DNA of 64,000 nt from an uncultured Microbulbifer sp. Lineage in GTDB: Bacteria; Pseudomonadota; Gammaproteobacteria; Pseudomonadales; Cellvibrionaceae. The notes beneath the pieces are model-generated. The model did no database searches and was not told where the DNA came from. It worked only from the letters and a program-made list of their open reading frames with translations. This document shows, piece after piece, positions 17,470-25,541 of the stretch. The position numbers and the translations under genes are program-made. Numbering within the stretch: the first letter of the stretch is position 1; each line of letters opens with the position of its first letter. The stretch lies in the NCBI RefSeq assembly GCF_947504145.1, contig NZ_CANNGQ010000001.1, forward strand, positions 1,362,737 through 1,426,736, given 5' to 3'.

Positions 17470-18389
17470 TATTTCCCGTCCTTTTTGCGTCCGGCCTGAA
17501 TCATCTCCAGCATGGTCTGCCAGGCATCTTCGGTTGCCGCTGCATCGTAAACGGATCCCGCATCGATATTGGCCTGATTAGGTTCGGCATGATCAAAAGT
17601 GTGGGTGGCGCCGTCATAGATCTCCAGATCGAGCGCACCGGCGTCTTTCGGATGATTGGATTCATAGGCCTGGCACACCTGTTCATCGATATAGCGATCT
17701 TCCGTGCCCAGGAACATCACAGCATCTACATCCACCGTCCATGGCTGCATGCAGGTACCGTAAAACATGAAGGCACCCTGCACATGTTGATCAAAATCCA
17801 CAGACGGCCACTCGGTCAGGCTGATCGGGGCGGATTTCCCGGAGGCCTGGCCCAATGCAGCCCAGATGGAAACGGCACCGTGGGAGAAGCCAGCGAGGTA
17901 CAGCTGATCTGCATCCACTCGCGGATCTTTTTTCACGTCTTCGACTGTGGCAAAAATATCAGCAGAGCGCTGCCAGGGCGTCATCGCCTGAAAGTTACAC
18001 GCCTTCTGCCAGTCGATACCGCGACCTTTGTAGCTGTCTACGGCTATCATGCCGACACCAGCTTTATTCAGGCGATCGGCCCAATCCTGCTCATGGCTCT
18101 CCGTGGGACCGCTGCAGCCGTGGAAAAACAACACCGTGGGTACGGCGCCACCGCCGTCGGGGAAGAAGCGGTGATCGTGAGGACGGAGATCCTTGCTGAT
18201 CGCTTCCAGCGTAGTGTCTTTCACCGTGGCCTTGGCGTGCGCGTAGGCTTGCGCAATAAACTGGGCGGCACCGCCCTCCTCCACTACTGCTTCCAGTTCC
18301 TGGCGACTTTCATCCGATGCCAGCACATTGCCCGCATTCAACAGGGCCGCGCCGAGCAATACACCCAGCATTGAAAATTTTCTAAACAT
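17469..18389 (-). CDS. Secreted dienelactone hydrolase-family enzyme of the carnitine cluster
   Basis: Alpha/beta-hydrolase of about 306 aa. The start at 18389 (MFRKFSMLGVLLG) is chosen for its AAGGAG seven to eight bases upstream; it overlaps the BCCT stop by eight bases. A signal peptide (about residues 1-24, ending VLAS) predicts a periplasmic enzyme. The fold motifs are VLFFHGCSGPTESH (oxyanion), LAGFSHGAVS (nucleophile Ser, not Cys as in true dienelactone hydrolases) and a C-terminal ATHTFDH with the catalytic His. Placed with carnitine genes, it may release carnitine from acyl-carnitines or choline-type esters before uptake; this is inference. Pseudomonas carnitine clusters also carry a hydrolase. 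Confidence 0.78.
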   Translation of the reverse strand: MFRKFSMLGVLLGAALLNAGNVLASDESRQELEAVVEEGGAAQFIAQAYAHAKATVKDTTLEAISKDLRPHDHRFFPDGGGAVPTVLFFHGCSGPTESHEQDWADRLNKAGVGMIAVDSYKGRGIDWQKACNFQAMTPWQRSADIFATVEDVKKDPRVDADQLYLAGFSHGAVSIWAALGQASGKSAPISLTEWPSVDFDQHVQGAFMFYGTCMQPWTVDVDAVMFLGTEDRYIDEQVCQAYESNHPKDAGALDLEIYDGATHTFDHAEPNQANIDAGSVYDAAATEDAWQTMLEMIQAGRKKDGK

Positions 18390-19983
18390 CTTGAGACTCC
18401 TTATTCGAATCATTTTTTTTCGGCTCGAGAATCAGCGTCGGTTCGCGCACACGATCCCCAAAGTCCTGATTTAGCGCACGGGTGAGAGCACGGAAGACGA
18501 TGAAAAGAACAACCGTCAACGGCAACGCGAGAATAATGGTGAGAGACTTGACCGTCTGCAGGCCGCTGGCAAACAACAGACCCACGGCAATCATCGCCAG
18601 CGCAAATGCCCAGGCCAGGCGATTGCGCTTGCCCGGCTCTTCTTCCCCATACAGGTTTCTGGTACTGATACTCGCCAGCACATACGCCGAGGAATCCAGC
18701 GTGGTGGCGAGGAACACAAAACTCAATATGGTGAAGGCCCCCAGCAGCAGTTGGCTGAATGGCAGGGTCTTGACGATCTCCACCACGGTTGCAGGAATAC
18801 CGCTTTCACTGAGCAGGCGAGAGACGTCTAACACACCATCCAACTCAAGGTGCAGTGCATAGCCACCGCAAATACTCAGGAAAGAAATACACCCGAGGCT
18901 GCCCCAAAGAATGATGCCTAGCACCGTCTGGCGAATAGTGCGCCCACGGGAAATACGCCCAAAAAACAGCCCCATCAGTGGTGCGTAGGCGATCCACCAT
19001 GCCCAGTAAAACAGGGTCCAGGCATCCGGGAAGCCACCATCTTTAATCGGGTCCAGCCAGAAGCTGATGCGGGGAAAATGATCCAGCATCAGGCCGATAC
19101 TATTGGCGGAGAGCGACAGAATAAACACGGTCGGCCCCACAAACAGCACCAGCAATACCAGAGCGATGGCGAGAAATATATTGATATCACTGAGAATACG
19201 GATGCCCGCTTTCAAGCCTTTGTAGGCACTGACACCAAAAATCAGGGTCCACACGCCGATCACACCGAGGCGGGTGTACAGGTTTTCCTCAATGCCCAAG
19301 GTCGATGTAGTCAACGCTGAAACCAGCGGCACACCGAGACCCAGCGAGGTACCGGCACCCGCGATCAAGCCGAGAATGATCAAGGTATCAATAACAGACC
19401 CGATCCAGCCATCGACCCGGCTTCCCAGCACCGGCCGACACACTTCGGAAATCCGCAGCAGCGGGCGATGGCGCACATGCAGGATGTAGGCGACGGCAAC
19501 AGAAGGCACTGCGTATAGCGCCCAGGGCACAAAGCTCCAGTGGAACAGGGTATACATATGCCCCCACTCGGCGGCGCGTGCGGAGTGCGGTTCGATATTC
19601 ATCGGCGGAGTCGACAGGTAATAGATGGGCTCGACGAACGACCAGCTCACCAGGCCAATACCGATACCCGCGGAAAACATCATCGCCGCCCAGCTGAGTT
19701 CGGAATACTCCGGTGGCTCGTTGGTACGCGAAAGCTTCACCTGGCCGAAACGGCCAAACGCCAGCCACAACGCAAATACAAAAGTGCCAAAACCAAATAG
19801 CACAAACAGCCAGCCAAATTGGCTGGTAACCAGCGACATCAGGTGTGCGGCCCAGGCCTCCGCCAGCACAGGGCGGAACACCAGAAAAGCGGCGGCAATC
19901 ACCGCGAGGGTGAAAGCGGGAATAAAAACCGGGAGATCCAGCCGCGGCCGGTTAGCCGGGGCGGGAGATTGGGATAAATTCAC
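18382..19983 (-). CDS. BCCT family carnitine/betaine transporter
   Basis: Betaine/carnitine/choline transporter (533 aa, twelve helices). The family signature is clear: FYWAWWIAYAPLMGLFFGRISRGR, where the Trp cluster binds the trimethylammonium group. The GTG at 19983 has AGGAAG eight bases before it and is preferred over the TTG at 20001. The C-terminal tail is short, which argues against an osmosensing BetT and for a nutrient importer, though BCCT substrates cannot be fixed from sequence alone. It is followed with overlap by the hydrolase and thioesterase genes, and preceded by the TonB receptor. Together they would bring in and process carnitine-type compounds. Confidence 0.9.
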   Translation of the reverse strand: MNLSQSPAPANRPRLDLPVFIPAFTLAVIAAAFLVFRPVLAEAWAAHLMSLVTSQFGWLFVLFGFGTFVFALWLAFGRFGQVKLSRTNEPPEYSELSWAAMMFSAGIGIGLVSWSFVEPIYYLSTPPMNIEPHSARAAEWGHMYTLFHWSFVPWALYAVPSVAVAYILHVRHRPLLRISEVCRPVLGSRVDGWIGSVIDTLIILGLIAGAGTSLGLGVPLVSALTTSTLGIEENLYTRLGVIGVWTLIFGVSAYKGLKAGIRILSDINIFLAIALVLLVLFVGPTVFILSLSANSIGLMLDHFPRISFWLDPIKDGGFPDAWTLFYWAWWIAYAPLMGLFFGRISRGRTIRQTVLGIILWGSLGCISFLSICGGYALHLELDGVLDVSRLLSESGIPATVVEIVKTLPFSQLLLGAFTILSFVFLATTLDSSAYVLASISTRNLYGEEEPGKRNRLAWAFALAMIAVGLLFASGLQTVKSLTIILALPLTVVLFIVFRALTRALNQDFGDRVREPTLILEPKKNDSNKESQDV

Positions 19984-20021
19984 TCTTATCTTCCTGTTCA
20001 AAATGAACGGTTCGGAATAAA

Positions 20022-20057
20022 AAATCGGGGGCAGTGATTTGCATCGCTACCCCCCGA
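20022..20057 (-). terminator. Possible terminator/attenuator after the TonB receptor gene
   Basis: On the minus strand an imperfect hairpin closed by CGGGGG/CCCCCG is followed by a T-rich run (ATTTTTTATT). It lies between the TonB receptor stop and the BCCT start, so it may lower expression of the downstream genes rather than fully end transcription. Confidence 0.5.
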
Positions 20058-20069
20058 GTGCTGTCGCAA

Positions 20070-22280
20070 TCAGAAAAATTCTCTGGTTACGCTGATACCC
20101 CAAGTGGTGGGTTCACCCATGATCGCCAAGCCCATGCCTGACTGGTCAAATGAATGGGCAATGTACTCTTCGTCCGTCAGATTTTTACCCCACAGTGCGA
20201 CCTTGAGGCCGGCGTAGTTATCCCAGGTCACGTTGGCATTGACCAGGGTGCGGGCGTCGTCAGAAGCCGCATCGTCATTCCCCACACTGTAGTACACCTG
20301 ACTCTGGTACATGGCATTGGTGTTGAAGTTGATCGCGGAACCGTTGTCCAGCGCCCACTCGTAATTGAGGCTGGTAGAGGCGCTGTGCTCGGGTGTGCGC
20401 GCAAGGTGGTTCCCGACAATTTCCGGGCGTGAATCGAAACGTACATATTCAGAATCGGTATAGCCGTAGTTCAGTGCCAGCAGTAATCCTTCGGTCACGA
20501 AGGCGGAAGCTTCAAGTTCCACACCACGGATTTCCGCATCCCCGGTGGCAGTCTCCACCTGACCGGTCGCGAGATCGACGGTAAAGCTCTGCAGGTCGGT
20601 GTAATCCAGGTAGAACACGGCACCGTTCAGGCGTACGCGCTGATCCAGCAAGCTGGTTTTGAAACCCAGCTCGTAGTTGGTGGCGTTCTCCGGGTCGAAG
20701 GCGACCGTTGCACCCTGCTCTGTTGCAGCAATGCCGTTGAATCCACCGGCCTTATAGCCTTCGGAGATGGTCGCGTACACGATGTCCGCATTTTCTGTGG
20801 TATAGGTGAGCGTGGCCTTGGGAGTGACTTTCTTCCAACTTTTTTTGGCAGACACCTCGTAGTCTTCCGCAAGAAACCCGAACAGATCACCGCTACCACT
20901 GGCAAGGCTGCTGAAGTCTTTGGTGTCATAGGTATAACGGCCACCGAAGGTCGCACTCCAGGCATGAGAAAAGTGGTAGGTTGCCTCACCGAAGACGGCG
21001 TAACTGGTGGCCTCGTTGCTGGCATCCCACACTGGGCGTGAGCTCAGGCCCGGAGCCCCCATCAGGTCGTAAACCAGGGAGGAGTCAAAACTCTCCACTC
21101 GATTGACCTCTTCCTGAAACAGGTAGAGGCCTGCCGTCCACTCCAGTGCTTCCGCACCGGCTGACTGAATCCGGAACTCCTGGCTGAACTGAGTGGAATC
21201 CTCTTCCGCATCGTTGGTCATGGCCGCGCCCGCTGGAGCGAGATAGGTACCCAGCAGATCGTCGTTAAATGCGTATTCCTGTGCGCGGTAAGCGGTAATA
21301 GAGACCAGGTCTACCGTTTCAAGGGAGTGGGTCAATTTCGCAGACACTCCGTGCATATCCCGCTCGGCAAAGCCGTCCACAAACAGATCCACCTTGTCCG
21401 GACGGTTTTCGGTGGGATGCTCAACACCAAACACCTCTTCATAGCCGACAATACTGCGCGCACCAGAACCAATCAGGTCGTCAGTGGCGTAATCGACGCT
21501 CAACAGCAAGTCGGTGCGATCACCCAGTACTATAGCGAGCTTACCGCGGGCAGAGAGGTTGTCCTGATTGGCAAGCTCGTTGCCAGTCGCCACATTCTCA
21601 ATCCAGCCATCGCGGGTACGGCGGGAAACGGCAATTCGTCCGTTGACGTTGTCACTCAGAGCACCGTTCAGCATGCCGCGAAATTCTTTGAGGTCGTAGT
21701 TACCACCAGTCACTTTCGCCTTGGCTTCAAACGCATCGGTTGGATTTTTGGTGATTACGTTAATCGCACCACCGGCCACGTTGCGGCCATACAATGAGCC
21801 CTGCGGCCCACGCAGCACTTCCACCCGCTCGATATCGAACATATCGGCGCGATAGCCACCGGCACGGCCCGCGTAAACTTCGTCGATAAACACACCGACG
21901 GAGGCGTCATCACCAACCGAACTGGAGTTGGTGCCCACGCCGCGAATGTACGGTTGCGGAGTTACCGGGTTGTAGGAAGACAAAGAAAATCCCGGAGTCA
22001 TTGCGGAGACATCTTCCACGTCTAGCATATTGCCCCGCTCCATGGCTTCTTCGCCAAATGCGGACACAGCGATAGGGACGCTCTGCAGGTTCTGGGATTT
22101 TCTCTGGGCAGTCACGGTGACTTCTTCCAGAGCGAGATTTCCGTTATTGTCCGCGCGGTCAGCTGCCACTTGCTGTGCAGTTGCCGCCTGGCTGATGAAG
22201 GCAGCGATACTGGCGGAGAGAATATGGGCGATGGGTTTCAGTTTGGGGTGGGAATTTCTTTTTTGACTATTAGGTCGCAT
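20070..22280 (-). CDS. TonB-dependent outer-membrane receptor of the carnitine cluster
   Basis: A 736-aa TonB-dependent receptor. The signal peptide spans about residues 1-35 (ending ATA). A TonB box-like EEVTVTAQRK is followed by the plug domain (IRGVGTNSSSVGDDASVGVFIDE, ERVEVLRGPQGSLYGRNVAGGAINV) and a 22-strand barrel ending in the aromatic residue of ISVTREFF. The plug matches the broad Fe/B12 and nutrient group common in sphingomonads and Cellvibrionales. The start at 22280 has GGAAG upstream. It heads the minus-strand arm with BCCT, hydrolase and thioesterase and is divergent from the CdhR-like regulator 141 bp away. This suggests it takes up carnitine, acyl-carnitine or a related quaternary amine, which would be unusual. 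Confidence 0.92.
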   Translation of the reverse strand: MRPNSQKRNSHPKLKPIAHILSASIAAFISQAATAQQVAADRADNNGNLALEEVTVTAQRKSQNLQSVPIAVSAFGEEAMERGNMLDVEDVSAMTPGFSLSSYNPVTPQPYIRGVGTNSSSVGDDASVGVFIDEVYAGRAGGYRADMFDIERVEVLRGPQGSLYGRNVAGGAINVITKNPTDAFEAKAKVTGGNYDLKEFRGMLNGALSDNVNGRIAVSRRTRDGWIENVATGNELANQDNLSARGKLAIVLGDRTDLLLSVDYATDDLIGSGARSIVGYEEVFGVEHPTENRPDKVDLFVDGFAERDMHGVSAKLTHSLETVDLVSITAYRAQEYAFNDDLLGTYLAPAGAAMTNDAEEDSTQFSQEFRIQSAGAEALEWTAGLYLFQEEVNRVESFDSSLVYDLMGAPGLSSRPVWDASNEATSYAVFGEATYHFSHAWSATFGGRYTYDTKDFSSLASGSGDLFGFLAEDYEVSAKKSWKKVTPKATLTYTTENADIVYATISEGYKAGGFNGIAATEQGATVAFDPENATNYELGFKTSLLDQRVRLNGAVFYLDYTDLQSFTVDLATGQVETATGDAEIRGVELEASAFVTEGLLLALNYGYTDSEYVRFDSRPEIVGNHLARTPEHSASTSLNYEWALDNGSAINFNTNAMYQSQVYYSVGNDDAASDDARTLVNANVTWDNYAGLKVALWGKNLTDEEYIAHSFDQSGMGLAIMGEPTTWGISVTREFF

Positions 22281-22421
22281 TCAACTTCCAGTAGGTTATT
22301 TATAAGAAAAGGCGCATGTGCACTTCAAAAAATGCCGGCCTTCCGGTAAAGCTGGGCTTATCCTACTGTCTAACGTGACATATACTTTTCAAAATGCGAT
22401 GCTTTCTTTCTCAATTCCGAC

Positions 22422-23438
22422 ATGACCGGTAGTTCGCCCGAGTTCGACGCCCTAGATACTTTCCAGCCACCGCGGTTTGGGCAGAGCGACGTGGTGCATA
22501 TCGGTTTTTTGCTGATTCCGGACTTTTCTTTTTTTGCACTCGCCTGCTGCTCTGAACCGCTGCGCGTGGCCAACCGGCTCGCAGACAAGCAATTATTCCA
22601 GTTCACCTTCCTCTCGGAAAATGGGGCACCGGTAAAAGCCTCCAACGGTATCCCTTTCGATGCCCAATACGCGATCGCCGACTGCCCGGACGACTATCAG
22701 ACCGTGGTGGTGGTATCGGGATTCGACCCACTGCACGGCTGTTCCGACTCCCTGTACTCGGAGCTGAGAAGATTAGCAGCCAACGGCGCCAGTCTCGGCT
22801 GTGTGGATACCGGAGCGCATATCCTTGCCCGCGCTGGCCTCTTGCATGGGCAGCGTACAGTGGTCCACTGGGAGGCGAGTAGTGGTTTTCAGGAGAACTA
22901 CCCCACCATCCAGGTGGTACCAGAACGTTTCATGATCGAAGAAAACCGGGTTTCTGCGGCGGGGGGACTCAGTAGTCTGGACATGATGCTCAATATCATT
23001 GGCGCCGCCCACGGCCAGAAGCTGGCCACCGAGGTCGCGGAGCAATTTACTTACACTCATGTTCAAAGCGCTGCCGACGCACAACGCATGAGCCTGCGCG
23101 GCCGCCTGGCGACCACCAACAAGCGATTGATCAGTGCAGTGCAGGTGATGGAAAAGAATATTACCCAACCGCTGTCCATCCTACAGGTTGCCGAGTACTG
23201 CGAAACCTCCGTGCGAGAGTTGGAGCGCCTGTTCAAAAATGAAGTGGGCACACCGCCGAAGCGCTACTACCGCAAGCTGCGCCTGGACAAGGCCCGGCAG
23301 CTTCTACGGCAGACCGAGATGACCGTGCTGGACATCGCCATTTCCTGTGGTTTTCAGTCCGCCGCCTATTTCAGTTCCGCATACCGCAAAGACTTCGGCA
23401 TCAGCCCCAGTAAGGACCGCGGCGCCTCCCAGGACTGA
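22422..23438 (+). CDS. cdhR: GlxA-family AraC regulator (CdhR-like)
   Basis: A 338-aa regulator with an N-terminal class I glutamine amidotransferase-like (DJ-1/PfpI) domain (about residues 25-200; [16 protein letters not shown] around the nucleophile elbow, Cys kept as CVDTG) and a C-terminal AraC-type double helix-turn-helix (about 225-330; [21 protein letters not shown] and [20 protein letters not shown]). This is the architecture of CdhR, GbdR and ArgR of Pseudomonas, which sense quaternary amines or arginine. Its position between the TonB/BCCT arm and the carnitine degradation genes supports a carnitine-sensing activator. The specific ligand is inferred from context. Confidence 0.82.
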   Translation: MTGSSPEFDALDTFQPPRFGQSDVVHIGFLLIPDFSFFALACCSEPLRVANRLADKQLFQFTFLSENGAPVKASNGIPFDAQYAIADCPDDYQTVVVVSGFDPLHGCSDSLYSELRRLAANGASLGCVDTGAHILARAGLLHGQRTVVHWEASSGFQENYPTIQVVPERFMIEENRVSAAGGLSSLDMMLNIIGAAHGQKLATEVAEQFTYTHVQSAADAQRMSLRGRLATTNKRLISAVQVMEKNITQPLSILQVAEYCETSVRELERLFKNEVGTPPKRYYRKLRLDKARQLLRQTEMTVLDIAISCGFQSAAYFSSAYRKDFGISPSKDRGASQD

Positions 23439-23587
23439 ACGCCTACACAGTCACAGCAGCTACTCCCGCTGTAATTTTACCTTTTGTCGAAATATCAAAA
23501 CTCGACCGCGGGTTTGCGCGAGAGATTTTTCACCCGCCCACTAGCATTACCGCCGAACTCCCCTCCCCCGATCAGGAGCGAAAGCGA

Positions 23588-24484
23588 ATGCAGATCAACA
23601 ACAAGGTGATCATCACCTCTGCCCTTACCGGCGCCGGCGCAACGACCCAAAAAAGCCCGCACGTACCGGTAACCCCGAAACAAATCGCCGACGACGCCAT
23701 CGCCGCCGCCAAAGCCGGCGCTGCGGTTGCACATATTCATGTGCGCGACCCGGAAACCGGTGCGCCCAGCCGTTCCGTTGCACTCTACCGTGAAGTCGTC
23801 GAGCGCATCCGCGAATCCGACACTGATGTGGTGATCAATCTCACCGCCGGCATGGGCGGTGACCTGCTACTGGGCCCGGACGAAAACCCGATGGATTTTG
23901 CCGACGGCACCGATCTGGTGGGCGGCCTGGAACGGCTCGCACATATCGAAGAACTGCGCCCGGAAATCTGCACCCTGGATTGCGGCTCGCTGAATTTCGG
24001 CAACCAGAACCTCGTATACGTTTCCTCGCCGGAAATGCTGCGCCTCGGCGCCGCCAAAGTGCAGGAACTGGGTGTTAAACCCGAACTGGAAATTTTCGAC
24101 ACCGGAAACCTGTGGTTTGCCAACCAGATGATGGCAGAGGGACTGCTCGACCAGCCACCGCTATTCCAACTGTGCATGGGCATTCCCTGGGGCGCTCCAC
24201 CGGATATCGGCACCCTGAAATCTATGGTGGACAACCTGCCAGAGGGCGCACAGTGGGCCGGCTTTGGAATCGGCCGCCACCAATTCCCCATGGCTACACA
24301 GGTCATGCTGATGGGCGGCAACATCCGCGTAGGCCTGGAAGACAACCTTTACCTGAAGCGCGGCGAACTCGCCACCAATGCACAGCTGGTGGAAAAAATC
24401 CGCAGCATCATTGAGCTTCTGGGTAGCCGCGTGGCAACGCCAGCGGAAACCCGTGAGCGACTGAACCTTAAAAAACAGGGGTAA
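23588..24484 (+). CDS. cdhC: BKACE family dehydrocarnitine cleavage enzyme (CdhC-like)
   Basis: Beta-keto acid cleavage enzyme (BKACE, former DUF849; 298 aa), a zinc TIM-barrel enzyme. It combines a beta-keto acid with acetyl-CoA to give acetoacetate and a new CoA ester; with 3-dehydrocarnitine the product is betainyl-CoA. The zinc-binding [10 protein letters not shown] (about residues 51-60), the NLTAGMGGD segment and GIGRHQFPM match the family, whose usual length is about 300 aa. AGGAGCGAAAGCG before the ATG is a good ribosome binding site. It is followed 9 bp later by L-carnitine dehydrogenase, whose product is its expected substrate. This neighbour gives the substrate call; the family as a whole has many substrates. 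Confidence 0.88.
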   Translation: MQINNKVIITSALTGAGATTQKSPHVPVTPKQIADDAIAAAKAGAAVAHIHVRDPETGAPSRSVALYREVVERIRESDTDVVINLTAGMGGDLLLGPDENPMDFADGTDLVGGLERLAHIEELRPEICTLDCGSLNFGNQNLVYVSSPEMLRLGAAKVQELGVKPELEIFDTGNLWFANQMMAEGLLDQPPLFQLCMGIPWGAPPDIGTLKSMVDNLPEGAQWAGFGIGRHQFPMATQVMLMGGNIRVGLEDNLYLKRGELATNAQLVEKIRSIIELLGSRVATPAETRERLNLKKQG

Positions 24485-24493
24485 GCGAACAAT

Positions 24494-25462
24494 ATGTCAC
24501 ACGCAACCGTTATTGGCACCGGCGTTATCGGCGCCGGTTGGGTCGCCCGCCTGCTGGCCCAGGGCCACGATGTAGTGGCCTGGGATCCCGGCACAGACGC
24601 CGAGCGCAAGCTGCGCGAGAGCGTCGACACCGCCTGGCCGGCCCTGGAAAAAGTCGGCCTGGTGAAAGGCGCTTGCCGCACCCGTCTGCACTTCGCCGGT
24701 TCACTGGCGGAAGCCTGTGAGGGAGCCTATTTCGTTCAGGAAAACGCGCCTGAGCGGGAATCCATGAAAGTGGACCTGCTCGCGGATATCAGCCGCGCGG
24801 CGCCCATCGATGCGCTGATAGGTTCTTCCACCTCCGGCTTCAAACCCAGTGTGTTGCAGCAGAAAATGGTCGCACCGGAGCGGTTTGTGGTGAGCCACCC
24901 GTTCAACCCGGTGTACCTGTTGCCACTGGTAGAAGTGGTAGGCGGTGAGCAGACCTCCGCAGACACCATCGAGCGCGCGCAAACATTCTTCCGCGAGATC
25001 GGTATGCACCCGCTGCATGTGCGCAATGAAATCGACGGGCACCTGTCGGATCGACTGCTGGAAGCGGTCTGGCGAGAGGTCCTGCATCTGGTCAATGACG
25101 GCGTTGCCACCACTGGCGAACTGGATCAGGCCATCACTTACGGTCCGGGCCTGCGCTGGGCGTTTATGGGGACCAACCTGACCTATCACCTGGCCGGCGG
25201 CGAAACGGGAATGCGCCACATGCTGGAACAATTTGGCCCGGCCCTGAAACTGCCCTGGACCAAACTGGAAGCTCCGGAGCTCAACGACCAGCTGATCGAC
25301 CGTATGGTGGAAGGCACTCGGGAGCAGGCCGGAGATCGTAGCATCCGCGAACTAGAAGGACTGCGTGACAACTGCCTGGTGCGGATTATGGAAGCGCTGA
25401 GTGAGTTCGAAATGGGCGCCGGTGAAGTGCTGGCGGCGCATCGCAAACGCCTGGATGCGTAA
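24494..25462 (+). CDS. cdhA: L-carnitine dehydrogenase
   Basis: NAD-dependent dehydrogenase of the 3-hydroxyacyl-CoA dehydrogenase superfamily (322 aa). It oxidises L-carnitine at C3 to 3-dehydrocarnitine. The Rossmann motif is VIGTGVIGAGW (residues 6-16), with acidic D31 preferring NAD, the catalytic His135 in SHPFNPVYLLPLVEVVGG, and a C-terminal helical domain with LHLVNDGVATTGELDQAI and GLRWAFMG. These segments closely follow Pseudomonas CdhA as I remember it, including the single-domain length. It is the last gene of the regulator-BKACE-dehydrogenase group on the plus strand. A related hydroxyacid dehydrogenase is the only realistic alternative. Confidence 0.92.
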   Translation: MSHATVIGTGVIGAGWVARLLAQGHDVVAWDPGTDAERKLRESVDTAWPALEKVGLVKGACRTRLHFAGSLAEACEGAYFVQENAPERESMKVDLLADISRAAPIDALIGSSTSGFKPSVLQQKMVAPERFVVSHPFNPVYLLPLVEVVGGEQTSADTIERAQTFFREIGMHPLHVRNEIDGHLSDRLLEAVWREVLHLVNDGVATTGELDQAITYGPGLRWAFMGTNLTYHLAGGETGMRHMLEQFGPALKLPWTKLEAPELNDQLIDRMVEGTREQAGDRSIRELEGLRDNCLVRIMEALSEFEMGAGEVLAAHRKRLDA

Positions 25463-25467
25463 AGGCA

Positions 25468-25534
25468 ATTCAGCGCGCTAATGCATACGCGCGCTGATTG
25501 CCCGGAGGGTTTACGGTATAACGCCGTAAACCCT
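25468..25534. terminator. Two tandem stem-loops between convergent genes
   Basis: First hairpin AATTCAGCGCGC / GCGCGCTGATT (25468-25500), second AGGGTTTACGG / CCGTAAACCCT (25506-25534), both nearly perfect. Neither has a long T run, so they may mark mRNA ends or factor-assisted termination for carnitine dehydrogenase and the convergent RND operon. Confidence 0.45.
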
Positions 25535-25541
25535 GCGAGAC

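Noticed and set aside
17047..25462. Choline/betaine biosynthesis (BetABI) cluster
   Set aside because: A BCCT transporter is present, but no choline or betaine-aldehyde dehydrogenase is adjacent; BKACE and carnitine dehydrogenase point to carnitine breakdown.
25468..25534. Tandem hairpins as a CRISPR or repeat array
   Set aside because: The two stems differ in sequence and there is no regular repeat-spacer pattern; they fit convergent gene ends.
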